The position numbers and the translations under genes are program-made. Shown here piece after piece: positions 49,910-58,696 of a DNA stretch of 64,000 bases. How positions within the stretch are numbered: position 1 is the first letter of the stretch; each line of letters begins with the position of its first letter. The stretch comes from Dinoroseobacter sp049801095 (GTDB lineage Bacteria > Pseudomonadota > Alphaproteobacteria > Rhodobacterales > Rhodobacteraceae): positions 992,001-1,056,000 of the forward strand of contig NZ_JBNAGH010000001.1 of NCBI RefSeq assembly GCF_049801095.1, given 5' to 3'. The notes under the pieces were generated by a model. The model was given only the letters and a program-made list of their open reading frames with translations. It did not search any database and was not told where the DNA came from.

Positions 49910-50794
49910 ATGCTCGACGAAACCGAGATCCATCCCCTGTTTCACGGCGCCCCCAGCAGCACCGAGTTCAAGAAGCTGCGCAAGCGGATCATCCGCAACA
50001 CGCGCGAAGCGATTGAGCAATATGGGATGATCGAGCCCAGCGCGCGGGATGGCGCGAAGCCGCGCTGGCTGGTCTGTCTCTCGGGCGGCAAGGACAGCTA
50101 CACACTGCTCGCGGCGCTCTACGAGCTGCAATGGCGCGGGCTCCTGCCGGTGGAGATCCTCGCCTGCAATCTCGATCAGGGGCAGCCGGGGTTTCCCGCC
50201 ACGGTCCTCCCCGCGTTTCTGGAACGAATGGGTGTCCCCCATCGCATCGTATATCAGGACACCTATTCCATCGTGATGGACAAGGTGCCCGAGGGGCGGA
50301 CCTATTGCGCGCTCTGCTCGCGGCTGCGGCGCGGTAATCTTTATCGCATCGCGCGGGAGGAAGGCTGCTCGGCCGTGGTACTGGGGCACCACCGGGACGA
50401 TATTCTCGAGACATTTTTCATGAATCTTTTTCATGGCGGTCGTCTGGCCACCATGCCACCGAAACTGCGCAACGAAGAGGGCGATCTATTCGTCTATCGC
50501 CCGCTCGCCCATGTGGCCGAAGCCGATTGCGAGAAGTTTGCCCGCGCCATGAACTATCCCATTATTCCCTGTGACCTTTGTGGCAGTCAGGACGGGCTGC
50601 AGCGGCAGCAGGTGAAAGCGATTCTCGATGGTTGGGAGGCCAACAGTCCCGGGCGCCGACAGGTCATGTTCAAGGCCCTGACGAATGTCCGGCCGTCTCA
50701 CATGCTGGACCCGAAACTATTCGATTTCGCCAATCTGTCCCTGGATGCCGCGGCGTTTTCAGAAAATTCGAAACAGAAGGAAACCGGGCCTTAA
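49910..50794 (+). CDS. ttcA: tRNA 2-thiocytidine biosynthesis protein TtcA
   Basis: A 294-residue ATP-pyrophosphatase that thiolates C32 of certain tRNAs. It has the PP-loop LVCLSGGKDSYTLL, the Cys pairs TYCALCSRLRRG and IIPCDLCGSQDGLQR that bind an iron-sulfur cluster, and LGHHRDDILETFFMNLFHGG. The ATG at 49910 is preferred over one three codons earlier because AAGGA lies eight bases upstream of it. Confidence 0.95.
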   Translation: MLDETEIHPLFHGAPSSTEFKKLRKRIIRNTREAIEQYGMIEPSARDGAKPRWLVCLSGGKDSYTLLAALYELQWRGLLPVEILACNLDQGQPGFPATVLPAFLERMGVPHRIVYQDTYSIVMDKVPEGRTYCALCSRLRRGNLYRIAREEGCSAVVLGHHRDDILETFFMNLFHGGRLATMPPKLRNEEGDLFVYRPLAHVAEADCEKFARAMNYPIIPCDLCGSQDGLQRQQVKAILDGWEANSPGRRQVMFKALTNVRPSHMLDPKLFDFANLSLDAAAFSENSKQKETGP

Positions 50795-50872
50795 CGGCTT
50801 GGCCATGGACGACCCATAGCCTCATTCACAGCGATCGGCACAAGGCCGTCCGCGCAAGATGAGGCATGCGTT

Positions 50873-52414
50873 TTGGTTTCGCGTCTATTGGACACTTTGA
50901 AGAACACTGGTCGGCAGCTCCTTCGCGATCCGGCCTTGCTCGTTGGGTTTATTCCTCTTTTTGTGGCCATTTCCTATTCCACCCGGGATATCCGCTGGCT
51001 GGTCGGGGCCAGCACGCTGATCCCCTTCCTCGTGCTGGCCTTCCGCGCAATGGATGTCGTGAATTCTCCGAAAGGCGGGCGCGATCCCTTGACGGGTCTG
51101 CCCAGCCGGGCGGCACTGCTGGATGTGGTGGACCGCTATTTCGCGACCCCGGGCGCCAGCACACGGACTGCGGCCTGCCTTGTGATCGATATTGATGAGT
51201 TTCATTCATTCAACGAACGCTGGGGCCGGGATGCGGGCGATGAGGTGTTGCGCCAGACCGCCCAACGTCTGCGCAGCGCTGTGCGCGAAGATGACCTCGT
51301 TGTAAGGCTCGATGCGGATGCCTATGCGCTCTATCTGGCACCCTCTCAGGGCATGACGCTCGATTCGATCCTCTCCATTGGCGACCGGATCCAGCGCGCA
51401 CTGAGTGAGCCCGTCATCGTCCACGGGACCACCGCCTATGTCAGCGCTTCGGTCGGGATTGCCCTAGCCAGCAAGTCACCTGAGCCTACGGCAGCCAGCC
51501 TGCTGGTGGCGGCTGAGCGCGCAATGGTCGAAGCACGGTCCCATGGGGCCGGCGCGCTGCGGCTATTCTCTTCCGAGATGCAGACCGAGATTCGCGCGAG
51601 CCATGAACTGGCAGAGGACTTGGCCAAAGCCTTGGAAAACGGGGAGATTGTTGCCTGGTTCCAACCCCAGGTTTCCACCGAAACCGGTCAGGTCACGGGC
51701 TTCGAAGCGCTGGCCCGGTGGGAGCATCCCACACGCGGGACTGTGTCTCCGGCAGAGTTTCTGCCCGCGATCGAAGCAACAGGCCGTACGGAACGGCTGA
51801 GCGAGGTCATGCTCTATCAAGGGCTCAAGGCGCTGGTGGCCTGGGAACGCGGCGGCTTCGCCATTCCGAACATCGGCGTGAATTTCGCCGGGATGGAGCT
51901 GCGCAATCCCCATCTGATCGACAAGGTGAAATGGGAGCTTGACCGGTTTGGCCTGACCGCCGATCGCCTGGCGGTTGAGATCCTCGAATCCGTGATCTCG
52001 CAAACTGAAGACGACATTATTCTGCGCAATATCAGCGCCTTGGGGGAGCTGGGTTGCGGCATAGACCTAGATGACTTCGGGACCGGTCACGCCTCGATCA
52101 GTTCGATCAAGCAGTTCCGGATCAATCGGATCAAGATCGACCGCTCCTTCGTGACCCATGTGGACAAGGATGGGGAGCAACAGCGTATGGTCGCCGCCAT
52201 CCTGACCATGGCGCAGCAGCTTGGGCTGGACGCCCTAGCCGAAGGGGTTGAAACGATTGGGGAGCATTCGCTGCTCGGCCAGCTTGGTTGTCACCACGTA
52301 CAGGGCTATGGCATCGCGCGCCCCATGCCTTTTGAGGACACCTTTGCCTGGCTTGAAGCGCATAATGCGAAGCTTGCCCCGCCGCCCCGGATTGAACGGC
52401 AACAGGGTCACTAA
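50873..52414 (+). CDS. Membrane c-di-GMP phosphodiesterase with degenerate GGDEF and EAL domains
   Basis: A 513-residue protein. Two hydrophobic stretches (residues about 20-58) are followed by a GGDEF-type domain (about 70-230) whose active motif reads DADAY (147-151), so diguanylate cyclase activity is not expected. The EAL domain (about 245-500) has EALARW (278-283), LDDFGTGHAS, AEGVET and QGYGIARPMP, the usual catalytic set, so it should hydrolyse c-di-GMP. The start is a TTG with GAGG eight bases upstream. It is alone between ttcA and yidC. Confidence 0.9.
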   Translation: MVSRLLDTLKNTGRQLLRDPALLVGFIPLFVAISYSTRDIRWLVGASTLIPFLVLAFRAMDVVNSPKGGRDPLTGLPSRAALLDVVDRYFATPGASTRTAACLVIDIDEFHSFNERWGRDAGDEVLRQTAQRLRSAVREDDLVVRLDADAYALYLAPSQGMTLDSILSIGDRIQRALSEPVIVHGTTAYVSASVGIALASKSPEPTAASLLVAAERAMVEARSHGAGALRLFSSEMQTEIRASHELAEDLAKALENGEIVAWFQPQVSTETGQVTGFEALARWEHPTRGTVSPAEFLPAIEATGRTERLSEVMLYQGLKALVAWERGGFAIPNIGVNFAGMELRNPHLIDKVKWELDRFGLTADRLAVEILESVISQTEDDIILRNISALGELGCGIDLDDFGTGHASISSIKQFRINRIKIDRSFVTHVDKDGEQQRMVAAILTMAQQLGLDALAEGVETIGEHSLLGQLGCHHVQGYGIARPMPFEDTFAWLEAHNAKLAPPPRIERQQGH

Positions 52415-52508
52415 GGCCTGCCCGGGTTGAAATCGCTTGCGTGGCAATGCCACGGCTGCGGTCACATTCGGGAAAATGACTTGACCTTCTTCTGCCTTCT
52501 CGGTTGAA

Positions 52509-52537
52509 CCCACCTATTCCAAGGTCAATAGGTGTGG
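52509..52537 (+). promoter_or_regulatory. Leader hairpin just before yidC
   Basis: CACCTATT pairs with AATAGGTG (8 bp, 8-base loop), extended by CC/GG after a one-base bulge. It ends eight bases before the yidC ATG and includes the only purine-rich bases where the ribosome would bind. Confidence 0.4.
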
Positions 52538-52544
52538 GTCCCAG

Positions 52545-54362
52545 ATGGACGATCAGAATAAGAACCTCATTCTCGCCACGGCGCTCAGCTTCCTGGTGAT
52601 CCTGGTCTGGTTCCTGGTCTTTCCACCGGAAGAGCCGGTCTCCGATCCCAATGCCCCAGCGCAAGTGGCCGAGCAGGCCGGAGGCGATGTCGCCCTGACC
52701 CCACCTGCGGCCATTACCGAAGCCGCTCCAGGGGCTGCACCGCAAGCGACGACCTCCTCGACCAGCAACGCCCCACGCCTGCCCATCGAAACACCGGCGG
52801 TCGAAGGCTCGATCTCGCTGCTTGGCGGTCGGATCGATGACCTTAGCCTCAAGGGCTACAATGAAACGCTGGAGCCTGACTCGCCCATCGTGCGCCTGCT
52901 CTCGCCTGTTGATCAGCCCGGCGCCTATTACGCCCTCTACGGCTGGGCCCCGGCAGGAGCGTTGTCCTTTGACGACGTGCCCGGCGCAAACACCGTATGG
53001 TCCGTGGAAGCGGGTGAGACCCTGTCTGTCGACACCCCTGTCACCCTGCGCTGGGACAGCCCCTCGGGCCTGATCTTCCGGCGCACCATCGCGATTGACG
53101 AGGATTTCATGTTCTCGATCGCTCAAAGCGTCGAGAACCCCACCGAGACCAGCCAGCGCATGCAGCCTTACGGGATCATCGCGCGCCATGGCGAGCCGGA
53201 GACCGTCAACTTCTTCGTCCTGCATGAGGGCGTCGTCGCCATGGCCGATGGCGGCTTGATCGAGTCCGATTACGACGACATGCTCGACTATGACTTCGTC
53301 GAGCGGGAAGGTGCACGCGCCGAAGTGACCCAGATCGAGGAAAACGGCTGGATCGGCTTCACTGACAAGAACTGGATGACCACGCTCATTCCGACGCCGG
53401 GGCAGCCCTTCACCTCCGTTGCGAAATACGTGGCCAGCGCGGATATCTACCAGACCGAAACGCGACTCGCGACCCAGAGCATCGCTGCAGGCCAAACCGT
53501 CAGCGTCGAGTCGCACCTCTTCGCGGGCGCCAAAGAATGGGAAGCCATCCGCGGCTATGAGAAAGACCTCGGGATTGTCGGCTTTATCGACAGCATCGAC
53601 TGGGGCTGGTTCTACTTCCTGACTAAGCCGATCTTCTTCGTGCTGCACGAACTGAACCTGCTGATCGGGAATATGGGCGTCGCCATCATCGTTCTGACGC
53701 TTCTGATCAAGGCGCTCCTGCTCCCGCTCGCGTGGAAATCCTACGTCTCCATGGCCCGCATGAAAGAGCTCCAGCCGCAGATGGAAAAGCTCAAGGAGAA
53801 GGCTGGCGACGACCGCCAGAAGCTTCAGGTGGCGATGATGGAGCTCTACAAGAAGGAAAAGGTGAACCCGGCCGCGGGCTGTTTGCCGATCCTGCTGCAG
53901 ATCCCGATCTTCTTCTCGCTCTACAAGGTGATCTTCGTCACGATCGAACTGCGTCATGCGCCGTTCTTTGGCCCGTTCCAGGATCTTTCTGCGCCGGATC
54001 CGACCTCCATCATGAACCTGTTCGGCCTCCTGCCAAACGCCGCGCCCGAGCCAGGCTCGATCCTCGCACTGGTCTTCATCGGGATCCTGCCGCTCCTGCT
54101 CGGCATCTCCATGTGGCTGCAACAGAAGCTGAACCCGGCGCCCACCGACCCGACCCAGGCCATGATCTTCGCCTGGCTGCCTTGGGTGTTCATGTTCATG
54201 CTCGGCACTTTCGCCAGCGGCCTGATCGTCTACTGGATCGCCAACAACGTCATCACCTTCAGCCAGCAGTATTTCATCATGCGGCGCCACGGGTACAAAC
54301 CGGACGTGTTCGGCAACATCACGGCGAGCTTCAAGAAAAAGAAGCCGACGGAGGATAAGTGA
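52545..54362 (+). CDS. yidC: Membrane protein insertase YidC
   Basis: A 605-residue insertase: N-terminal anchor LILATALSFLVILVWFLVF, an acidic/Pro/Ala linker, a large periplasmic domain (about 80-345), then the conserved five-helix core (residues about 350-590) with NPAAGCLPILLQIPIFFSLYKV and the C-terminal YFIMRRHGYKPDVFGN. It inserts proteins with or without SecYEG. The following MOSC gene overlaps its stop by four bases (GTGA), and yihA after that overlaps in the same way. Confidence 0.96.
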   Translation: MDDQNKNLILATALSFLVILVWFLVFPPEEPVSDPNAPAQVAEQAGGDVALTPPAAITEAAPGAAPQATTSSTSNAPRLPIETPAVEGSISLLGGRIDDLSLKGYNETLEPDSPIVRLLSPVDQPGAYYALYGWAPAGALSFDDVPGANTVWSVEAGETLSVDTPVTLRWDSPSGLIFRRTIAIDEDFMFSIAQSVENPTETSQRMQPYGIIARHGEPETVNFFVLHEGVVAMADGGLIESDYDDMLDYDFVEREGARAEVTQIEENGWIGFTDKNWMTTLIPTPGQPFTSVAKYVASADIYQTETRLATQSIAAGQTVSVESHLFAGAKEWEAIRGYEKDLGIVGFIDSIDWGWFYFLTKPIFFVLHELNLLIGNMGVAIIVLTLLIKALLLPLAWKSYVSMARMKELQPQMEKLKEKAGDDRQKLQVAMMELYKKEKVNPAAGCLPILLQIPIFFSLYKVIFVTIELRHAPFFGPFQDLSAPDPTSIMNLFGLLPNAAPEPGSILALVFIGILPLLLGISMWLQQKLNPAPTDPTQAMIFAWLPWVFMFMLGTFASGLIVYWIANNVITFSQQYFIMRRHGYKPDVFGNITASFKKKKPTEDK

Positions 54363-55108
54363 CCGGCACCATCGCCGAAATCTGGCGCCATCCGATCAAG
54401 TCCCACGGGGTGGAGGCGCTCACGGAAGCCGCGCTCGAACCGGGCAAGACCTTGCCCGGGGACCGGCTTTGGGCCGTGCACCACGAAGCTGCCAAGCTGA
54501 CAGGCACGGACTGGGCGCCCTGCGCGAATTTTTCGCGCGTGGCCAAAGCCCCGGCGCTGGCCGCAATCCGAGCGCGCCTGCATTCGGATGACGCCACCGT
54601 GACGCTGACCCATCCGGACCGCCCCGATCTGACCTTCCAGCCGGATCAGGAAGCCGCCGCTTTCCTCGACTGGGTCACCTCCCTTTGCCCCGCGAACCGG
54701 GCGCAGCCCACGGGGATTCTGCGCAATGACGCACGAGGCTTCACGGACTCACCTGAGCCGACAATCAGCATCTGCAACCATGCGAGCCATCGCGCCGTGT
54801 CCCAGAAGCTCGGGCGCGAGATCTCGCCCCTGCGCTGGCGCGGCAATATCTGGCTCGACGGTCTCGGCCCTTGGGAAGAATTCGAATGGATCGGTCGCAC
54901 CTTGCGTATTGGCACTGCCGAGCTTGAGGTCACCGAGCGGATCGAGCGCTGCACCGCCACCATGGCAAACCCGGACACCGGATTGCGCGACGCAGACACC
55001 CTTGCTGCCCTGCGCGAGGGGTGGGGTCATCAGGATTTCGCCATCTACGCCGTGGTCAAAACCCCCGGCGAGATCGCCATCGGCGCGACCTGCGAGGTCA
55101 TCGCGTGA
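54359..55108 (+). CDS. MOSC-domain protein
   Basis: A 249-residue protein with an N-terminal beta-barrel-like part (IAEIWRHPIKSHGVEALTEA) and a MOSC domain (residues about 125-245) whose conserved Cys is in ERCTATMANPDTGLRD. MOSC proteins bind sulfur or molybdenum-cofactor sulfur and reduce N-hydroxylated compounds with partners. It starts with GTG inside the yidC stop. The position between yidC and yihA is conserved in style with translational coupling, but a functional link is not evident. Confidence 0.88.
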   Translation: MTGTIAEIWRHPIKSHGVEALTEAALEPGKTLPGDRLWAVHHEAAKLTGTDWAPCANFSRVAKAPALAAIRARLHSDDATVTLTHPDRPDLTFQPDQEAAAFLDWVTSLCPANRAQPTGILRNDARGFTDSPEPTISICNHASHRAVSQKLGREISPLRWRGNIWLDGLGPWEEFEWIGRTLRIGTAELEVTERIERCTATMANPDTGLRDADTLAALREGWGHQDFAIYAVVKTPGEIAIGATCEVIA

Positions 55109-55758
55109 CCTCCCTGCCCTTTCCGCTCACACCAGAGCCGGACGCCGCCAGCCTTGAGGCCGGGCGCAAGCTTTTCGCGGGGGAGGTCACCTTCCTGAAA
55201 GGTGTCGTCGCCATGAACGGGCTGCCCCCGGCGGACCGGCTCGAGGTCTGCTTTGCCGGGCGCTCGAATGTGGGCAAGTCCTCGCTGATCAACGCGCTGA
55301 CCGGGCGCAAGGCCCTTGCACGGACCTCCAACACCCCAGGACGCACCCAGGAGATCAACTATTTCTGCCTCGGCACCGACCGCTACCTCGTCGACGTGCC
55401 CGGCTACGGCTTCGCCGAAGCCCCTGTCGCCGTGGTCGCGAAATGGCAGGCCCTGCTCAAGGCCTATCTGACCGGGCGCCAAACCCTCCGCCGCGCCTTC
55501 GTGCTGATCGATGCGCGCCACGGGATCAAAACGGTTGACCACGAGATCATGTCGCTCCTCGACACCGCGGCGGTCACCTTCCAGGTGGTGCTGACCAAGG
55601 CCGACAAGATCAAGGTGAGCGAGCAGGACCGCGTTCTCGATCAGGTGCGCAAAGCCCTCGCAAAACACCCCGCCGCTTTCCCCGAACTGCTGCTCACAAG
55701 CTCCGCCAAAGGCGATGGCATCGCCACGCTCCGCGCCCTCATCGCCGGGCTGGTCTGA
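55105..55758 (+). CDS. yihA: Ribosome biogenesis GTPase YihA/YsxC (EngB)
   Basis: A 217-residue GTPase needed for 50S assembly and cell division. G1 is FAGRSNVGKSSLINALTGR, G3 is VDVPGYGFAEAP, G4 is LTKADKIK and G5-like is LLTSSAKGDG. The GTG start overlaps the MOSC stop by four bases. Confidence 0.95.
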   Translation: MTSLPFPLTPEPDAASLEAGRKLFAGEVTFLKGVVAMNGLPPADRLEVCFAGRSNVGKSSLINALTGRKALARTSNTPGRTQEINYFCLGTDRYLVDVPGYGFAEAPVAVVAKWQALLKAYLTGRQTLRRAFVLIDARHGIKTVDHEIMSLLDTAAVTFQVVLTKADKIKVSEQDRVLDQVRKALAKHPAAFPELLLTSSAKGDGIATLRALIAGLV

Positions 55759-55759
55759 C

Positions 55760-55780
55760 TTAAGTCTCTAAATATCCCGG
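55760..55780. repeat. Intergenic repeat, copy 3 (partial)
   Basis: TTAAGTC, four bases, then AAATATCCC, matching the opening block at 17264 and 31539. It begins two bases after the yihA stop codon. Confidence 0.5.
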
Positions 55781-55784
55781 GGGT

Positions 55785-55802
55785 TTGGGGGCTGGCCCCC
55801 AA
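55785..55802. terminator. Hairpin between convergent yihA and SDR genes
   Basis: TTGGGGGC pairs with GCCCCCAA around TG (effective loop CTGG). It can act in both directions; there is no strong T-run. Confidence 0.5.
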
Positions 55803-55806
55803 GACG

Positions 55807-56538
55807 CTAGACGTGCTGCCCGCCATTCACCTCGATCTCGGTACCCGAGATATAGCTGCCCGGCTCCGAGCAGAGGAAATAGATTGCGGCCGCCACCTCC
55901 GAGGGCTGGCCCAAGCGGCGCAGAGGCAGCTTCTCGACGATCTTCTCTGTACCCGGCGACAGGATCGAAGTCTCCACCTCCCCCGGTGCAATCGCATTCA
56001 CCCGTACACCGAGCGGGCCGAAATCATGGGCCATCTCCCGTGTCAGGGCTGCCAGCGCCGCCTTGGAGGTCGCATAGGCCGCGCCGGCAAAGGGATGCAC
56101 CCGCGTCCCGGCAATCGACGTCACATTGACCACTGCGCCCCCAGCGGCCGCCAGCTCTGACTGCAATCCCCGCGCCAGCACCACGGAGGCAAAGAAATTC
56201 ACATGGAACACCTGCCCCCAGGTCCGCAGGTCGGTCTCCAGCGTGTTGAGCCGCGCGCCGCCTTCGCCCTTGGGCGAGATCCCCGCATTGTTCACCAGCG
56301 CGTCGAGCTTGCCATCAAGCTTGCCTCGGATCGTCTCAATCGCCTCGATCGTGTTCTTCGGGTCCGCCAGATCAAGCTGGATGTGGTTGTCCTCCCCCCC
56401 CGGCCATGGACAGCGCGCATCGAAGGGCTGGCGAGAGCAGGTCAGCACGCGCCACCCCTCGGCGGAGAACGCCTTGACCGTGGCATGGCCGATACCGCGG
56501 CTGGCACCGGTGAGAACGAGTGTGCGTTGGCGACTCAT
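55807..56538 (-). CDS. Short-chain dehydrogenase/reductase (SDR)
   Basis: A 243-residue classical SDR. The cofactor loop is TGASRGIGHATVKAF, NNAGIS follows near residue 86, the catalytic Ser is in VVNVTSIAG, YATSKAALAAL holds Tyr and Lys, and SGTEIEVNGGQHV closes the family-standard C-terminus. It would oxidise or reduce an alcohol/ketone with NAD(P)H. It is divergent from argB across 85 bases. Confidence 0.92.
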   Translation of the reverse strand: MSRQRTLVLTGASRGIGHATVKAFSAEGWRVLTCSRQPFDARCPWPGGEDNHIQLDLADPKNTIEAIETIRGKLDGKLDALVNNAGISPKGEGGARLNTLETDLRTWGQVFHVNFFASVVLARGLQSELAAAGGAVVNVTSIAGTRVHPFAGAAYATSKAALAALTREMAHDFGPLGVRVNAIAPGEVETSILSPGTEKIVEKLPLRRLGQPSEVAAAIYFLCSEPGSYISGTEIEVNGGQHV

Positions 56539-56623
56539 GGGACAGGACCTTTCCCGGCAACCCTACGCCTTGGCAGCGAAGCGCGAAACAGGTAACAGGC
56601 AGCACCACCAAGACAGAGCCAAG

Positions 56624-57487
56624 ATGAAAACGAGATCGATGAAAAGCGACTGGATCGCCACCGCGCGCACCCTCTCCGAAGCTGTGCCGTTCCTGCGGCG
56701 CTATGACGATGCCATCGTCGTGGTGAAGTTCGGCGGCCACGCCATGGGGGATGCCGAGGCGCTGGCGAGCTTTGCCCGCGACATCGTTCTGATGCGGCAG
56801 GTCGGGGTGAACCCGGTGATCGTCCATGGCGGCGGGCCGATGATCAACGACATGCTGGCCAAGCTCGACATCAAATCCGAATTCGTCAAAGGCAAGCGCG
56901 TGACCGATGCGGCCACGGTCGAAGTGGTCGAGATGGTGCTCTCGGGCCTCGTGAACAAGCGGCTGGTGCAGGCCATCAATGGCGAGGGCGGCCGCGCCAT
57001 CGGGCTGAGCGGCAAGGATGCCAATCTGATCGTCTGCGACCCGGCAGATCCCGAGCTCGGCTTTGTCGGCGACCCGGTCGAGGTGACGCCGGACACGCTG
57101 CTGCAGCTTGTCCGCTCCGAGATCATTCCGGTGATCGCCCCCATCGGCACGGGCCGCGAGGGCGAGACCTATAACATCAATGGCGACACGGCAGCCGGTG
57201 CCATCGCGGCGGCGCTCAAGGCAGATCGGCTGCTGCTGCTGACCGATGTGGCGGGCGTGAAGGACGCGGATGGCAAGGTCGTCACCGAGCTGACCGTCGA
57301 ACATATCGCCGAGATGACCGAGAGCGGTGTGATCGCCGGCGGCATGATCCCCAAGACCGAGACTTGCGTCGCAGCGGTCAAGGGCGGGGTCCGGGCCGCG
57401 GTGATCCTCGACGGACGCGCGCCCAATGCCTGCCTGCTGGAGCTTTTCACCGAGCATGGTGCGGGCTCGATGATCCGAAGTGGCTGA
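56624..57487 (+). CDS. argB: Acetylglutamate kinase
   Basis: A 287-residue kinase for the second step of arginine synthesis. VVVKFGGHAMGD is the ATP-phosphate loop, NPVIVHGGGPMINDML binds substrate, then GRAIGLSGKDANLI, NINGDTAAGAIAAAL and GGMIPKTETCVAAVKGGV. The N-terminal mobile helix (IATARTLSEAVPFLRRYDD) indicates an arginine-feedback-sensitive hexameric form. Start ATG 56624 or one five codons later. Its stop overlaps the next gene by eight bases. Confidence 0.95.
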   Translation: MKTRSMKSDWIATARTLSEAVPFLRRYDDAIVVVKFGGHAMGDAEALASFARDIVLMRQVGVNPVIVHGGGPMINDMLAKLDIKSEFVKGKRVTDAATVEVVEMVLSGLVNKRLVQAINGEGGRAIGLSGKDANLIVCDPADPELGFVGDPVEVTPDTLLQLVRSEIIPVIAPIGTGREGETYNINGDTAAGAIAAALKADRLLLLTDVAGVKDADGKVVTELTVEHIAEMTESGVIAGGMIPKTETCVAAVKGGVRAAVILDGRAPNACLLELFTEHGAGSMIRSG

Positions 57488-58154
57488 CACGCCCAGCTAT
57501 GCCGCGTTGGAGGCTGCCGCCGCCACGCGGCAGCTCGCGATCTTTGGCGCCTGGCACCCCGCAAACGATCCGGACGTGCCCGAGGGCACGCAGACCATGC
57601 TGCTCCTCGGCCCCGGCGAGCCCGGCTTCTGGGCGCATGTGCAAACCACACCAGAATTCACCGATGGCACGCCCGATCCTCTGGATCGCTGGTCCCGCCG
57701 GGTGATCGGGCAATGGGCGTGTGATCTGGGGGACCGGACCAAGGCGCTTTTTCCCTTTGGCGGCCCGCCCTGGCGCCCGTTCATCCGCTGGGCGCAAGAC
57801 AGTGGGCGCGCCCATGTCTCACCGGTTGGGCTGCTGGTGCATGACGCCGCCGGGCTGATGATCAGCTACCGTGGGGCTCTGGCCCTGCGCGCGCGGATCG
57901 ACCTGCCCCCGCCCCCGTCCAACCCTTGTGAGCGCTGCACGCACCAGCCCTGCCGCATCGCTTGCCCGATCTCGGCCCTTGCGCCCACGGCCTATGACGT
58001 GCCGCTCTGCAAATCCTTTCTGGACACATCGGCCGGTCTGGATTGTCATGGACGGGGCTGCGCGGTACGCCGCGCCTGCCCGATCAGCAAGACCTATGGC
58101 CGCGCCGAGGCGCAATCGGCCTTTCACATGAACAGCTTTCACAGGCGCCCATGA
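57480..58154 (+). CDS. Cysteine-rich, probable iron-sulfur protein
   Basis: A 224-residue protein of unknown function. The C-terminal third has eight Cys: CERCTHQPCRIACP, a lone CKS, then CHGRGCAVRRACP. This resembles a double-cluster ferredoxin fold as in the C-terminal domain of QueG-like enzymes, though it lacks the QueG corrinoid part. It starts at a GTG inside the end of argB (8-base overlap) and overlaps the phosphatase gene by four bases, forming a tight argB operon. Electron transfer or a sensing role is guesswork. Confidence 0.7.
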   Translation: MADTPSYAALEAAAATRQLAIFGAWHPANDPDVPEGTQTMLLLGPGEPGFWAHVQTTPEFTDGTPDPLDRWSRRVIGQWACDLGDRTKALFPFGGPPWRPFIRWAQDSGRAHVSPVGLLVHDAAGLMISYRGALALRARIDLPPPPSNPCERCTHQPCRIACPISALAPTAYDVPLCKSFLDTSAGLDCHGRGCAVRRACPISKTYGRAEAQSAFHMNSFHRRP

Positions 58155-58651
58155 AAACACTGCTTCTTCTACGTCATGCCAAGTCGAGCTGGGCCGAGCC
58201 CGGGCGCGATGACCATAGCCGTCCCCTGAACGGGCGTGGCCGGCGCGGGGCGGAGGCGTTGGGGCGCTGGATCACCGACGAGGCGCTCGTGCCGGACGAA
58301 GTGCTCTGCTCGGACGCGGCGCGCACGCAAGAGACCTGGCGCAGGCTGGGACTAAGCGGCGAGGCCAGCCTAACCTCGTCCCTTTACCATGCGGGGCCTG
58401 CCATGCTCCTGCAGGCGGTCCAGGGGGCGTCGGGCGCGCGGGTGCTGGTGGTGGCGCACAATCCGGGGATCGCGGAGTTTGCTGACCAGATGGCCGCGAC
58501 CGCGCCGGAGCATCACCGCTTTGCGCAATACCCCACCGGGGCGCTGACAGTGCTCGATTTCGATATCGAGGATTGGGCCGAGCTCTCCCCCGGTACAGGC
58601 GCCGTCCGCGCCTTCGTGATCCCGGCGGATCTGGGCGTCACCCGGACATGA
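58151..58651 (+). CDS. SixA-like histidine phosphatase
   Basis: A 166-residue member of the histidine phosphatase superfamily. LLLLRHAKSSW holds the phospho-acceptor His, LCSDAARTQETW the Arg contact, and VLVVAHNPGIAEF the second His. SixA proteins dephosphorylate phospho-His on signalling or PTS proteins. Its ATG overlaps the previous stop (ATGA). Confidence 0.9.
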   Translation: MKTLLLLRHAKSSWAEPGRDDHSRPLNGRGRRGAEALGRWITDEALVPDEVLCSDAARTQETWRRLGLSGEASLTSSLYHAGPAMLLQAVQGASGARVLVVAHNPGIAEFADQMAATAPEHHRFAQYPTGALTVLDFDIEDWAELSPGTGAVRAFVIPADLGVTRT

Positions 58652-58655
58652 CAAA

Positions 58656-58675
58656 GCCCCGGGAGATCCCGGGGC
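58656..58675. terminator. Shared terminator hairpin between SixA and bzt genes
   Basis: A 9-bp stem GCCCCGGGA / TCCCGGGGC with a 2-base centre, between convergent genes. On the minus strand TTT follows, so it would end the bzt operon. Confidence 0.65.
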
Positions 58676-58696
58676 CCTGCCACAAATTCAGATCGA

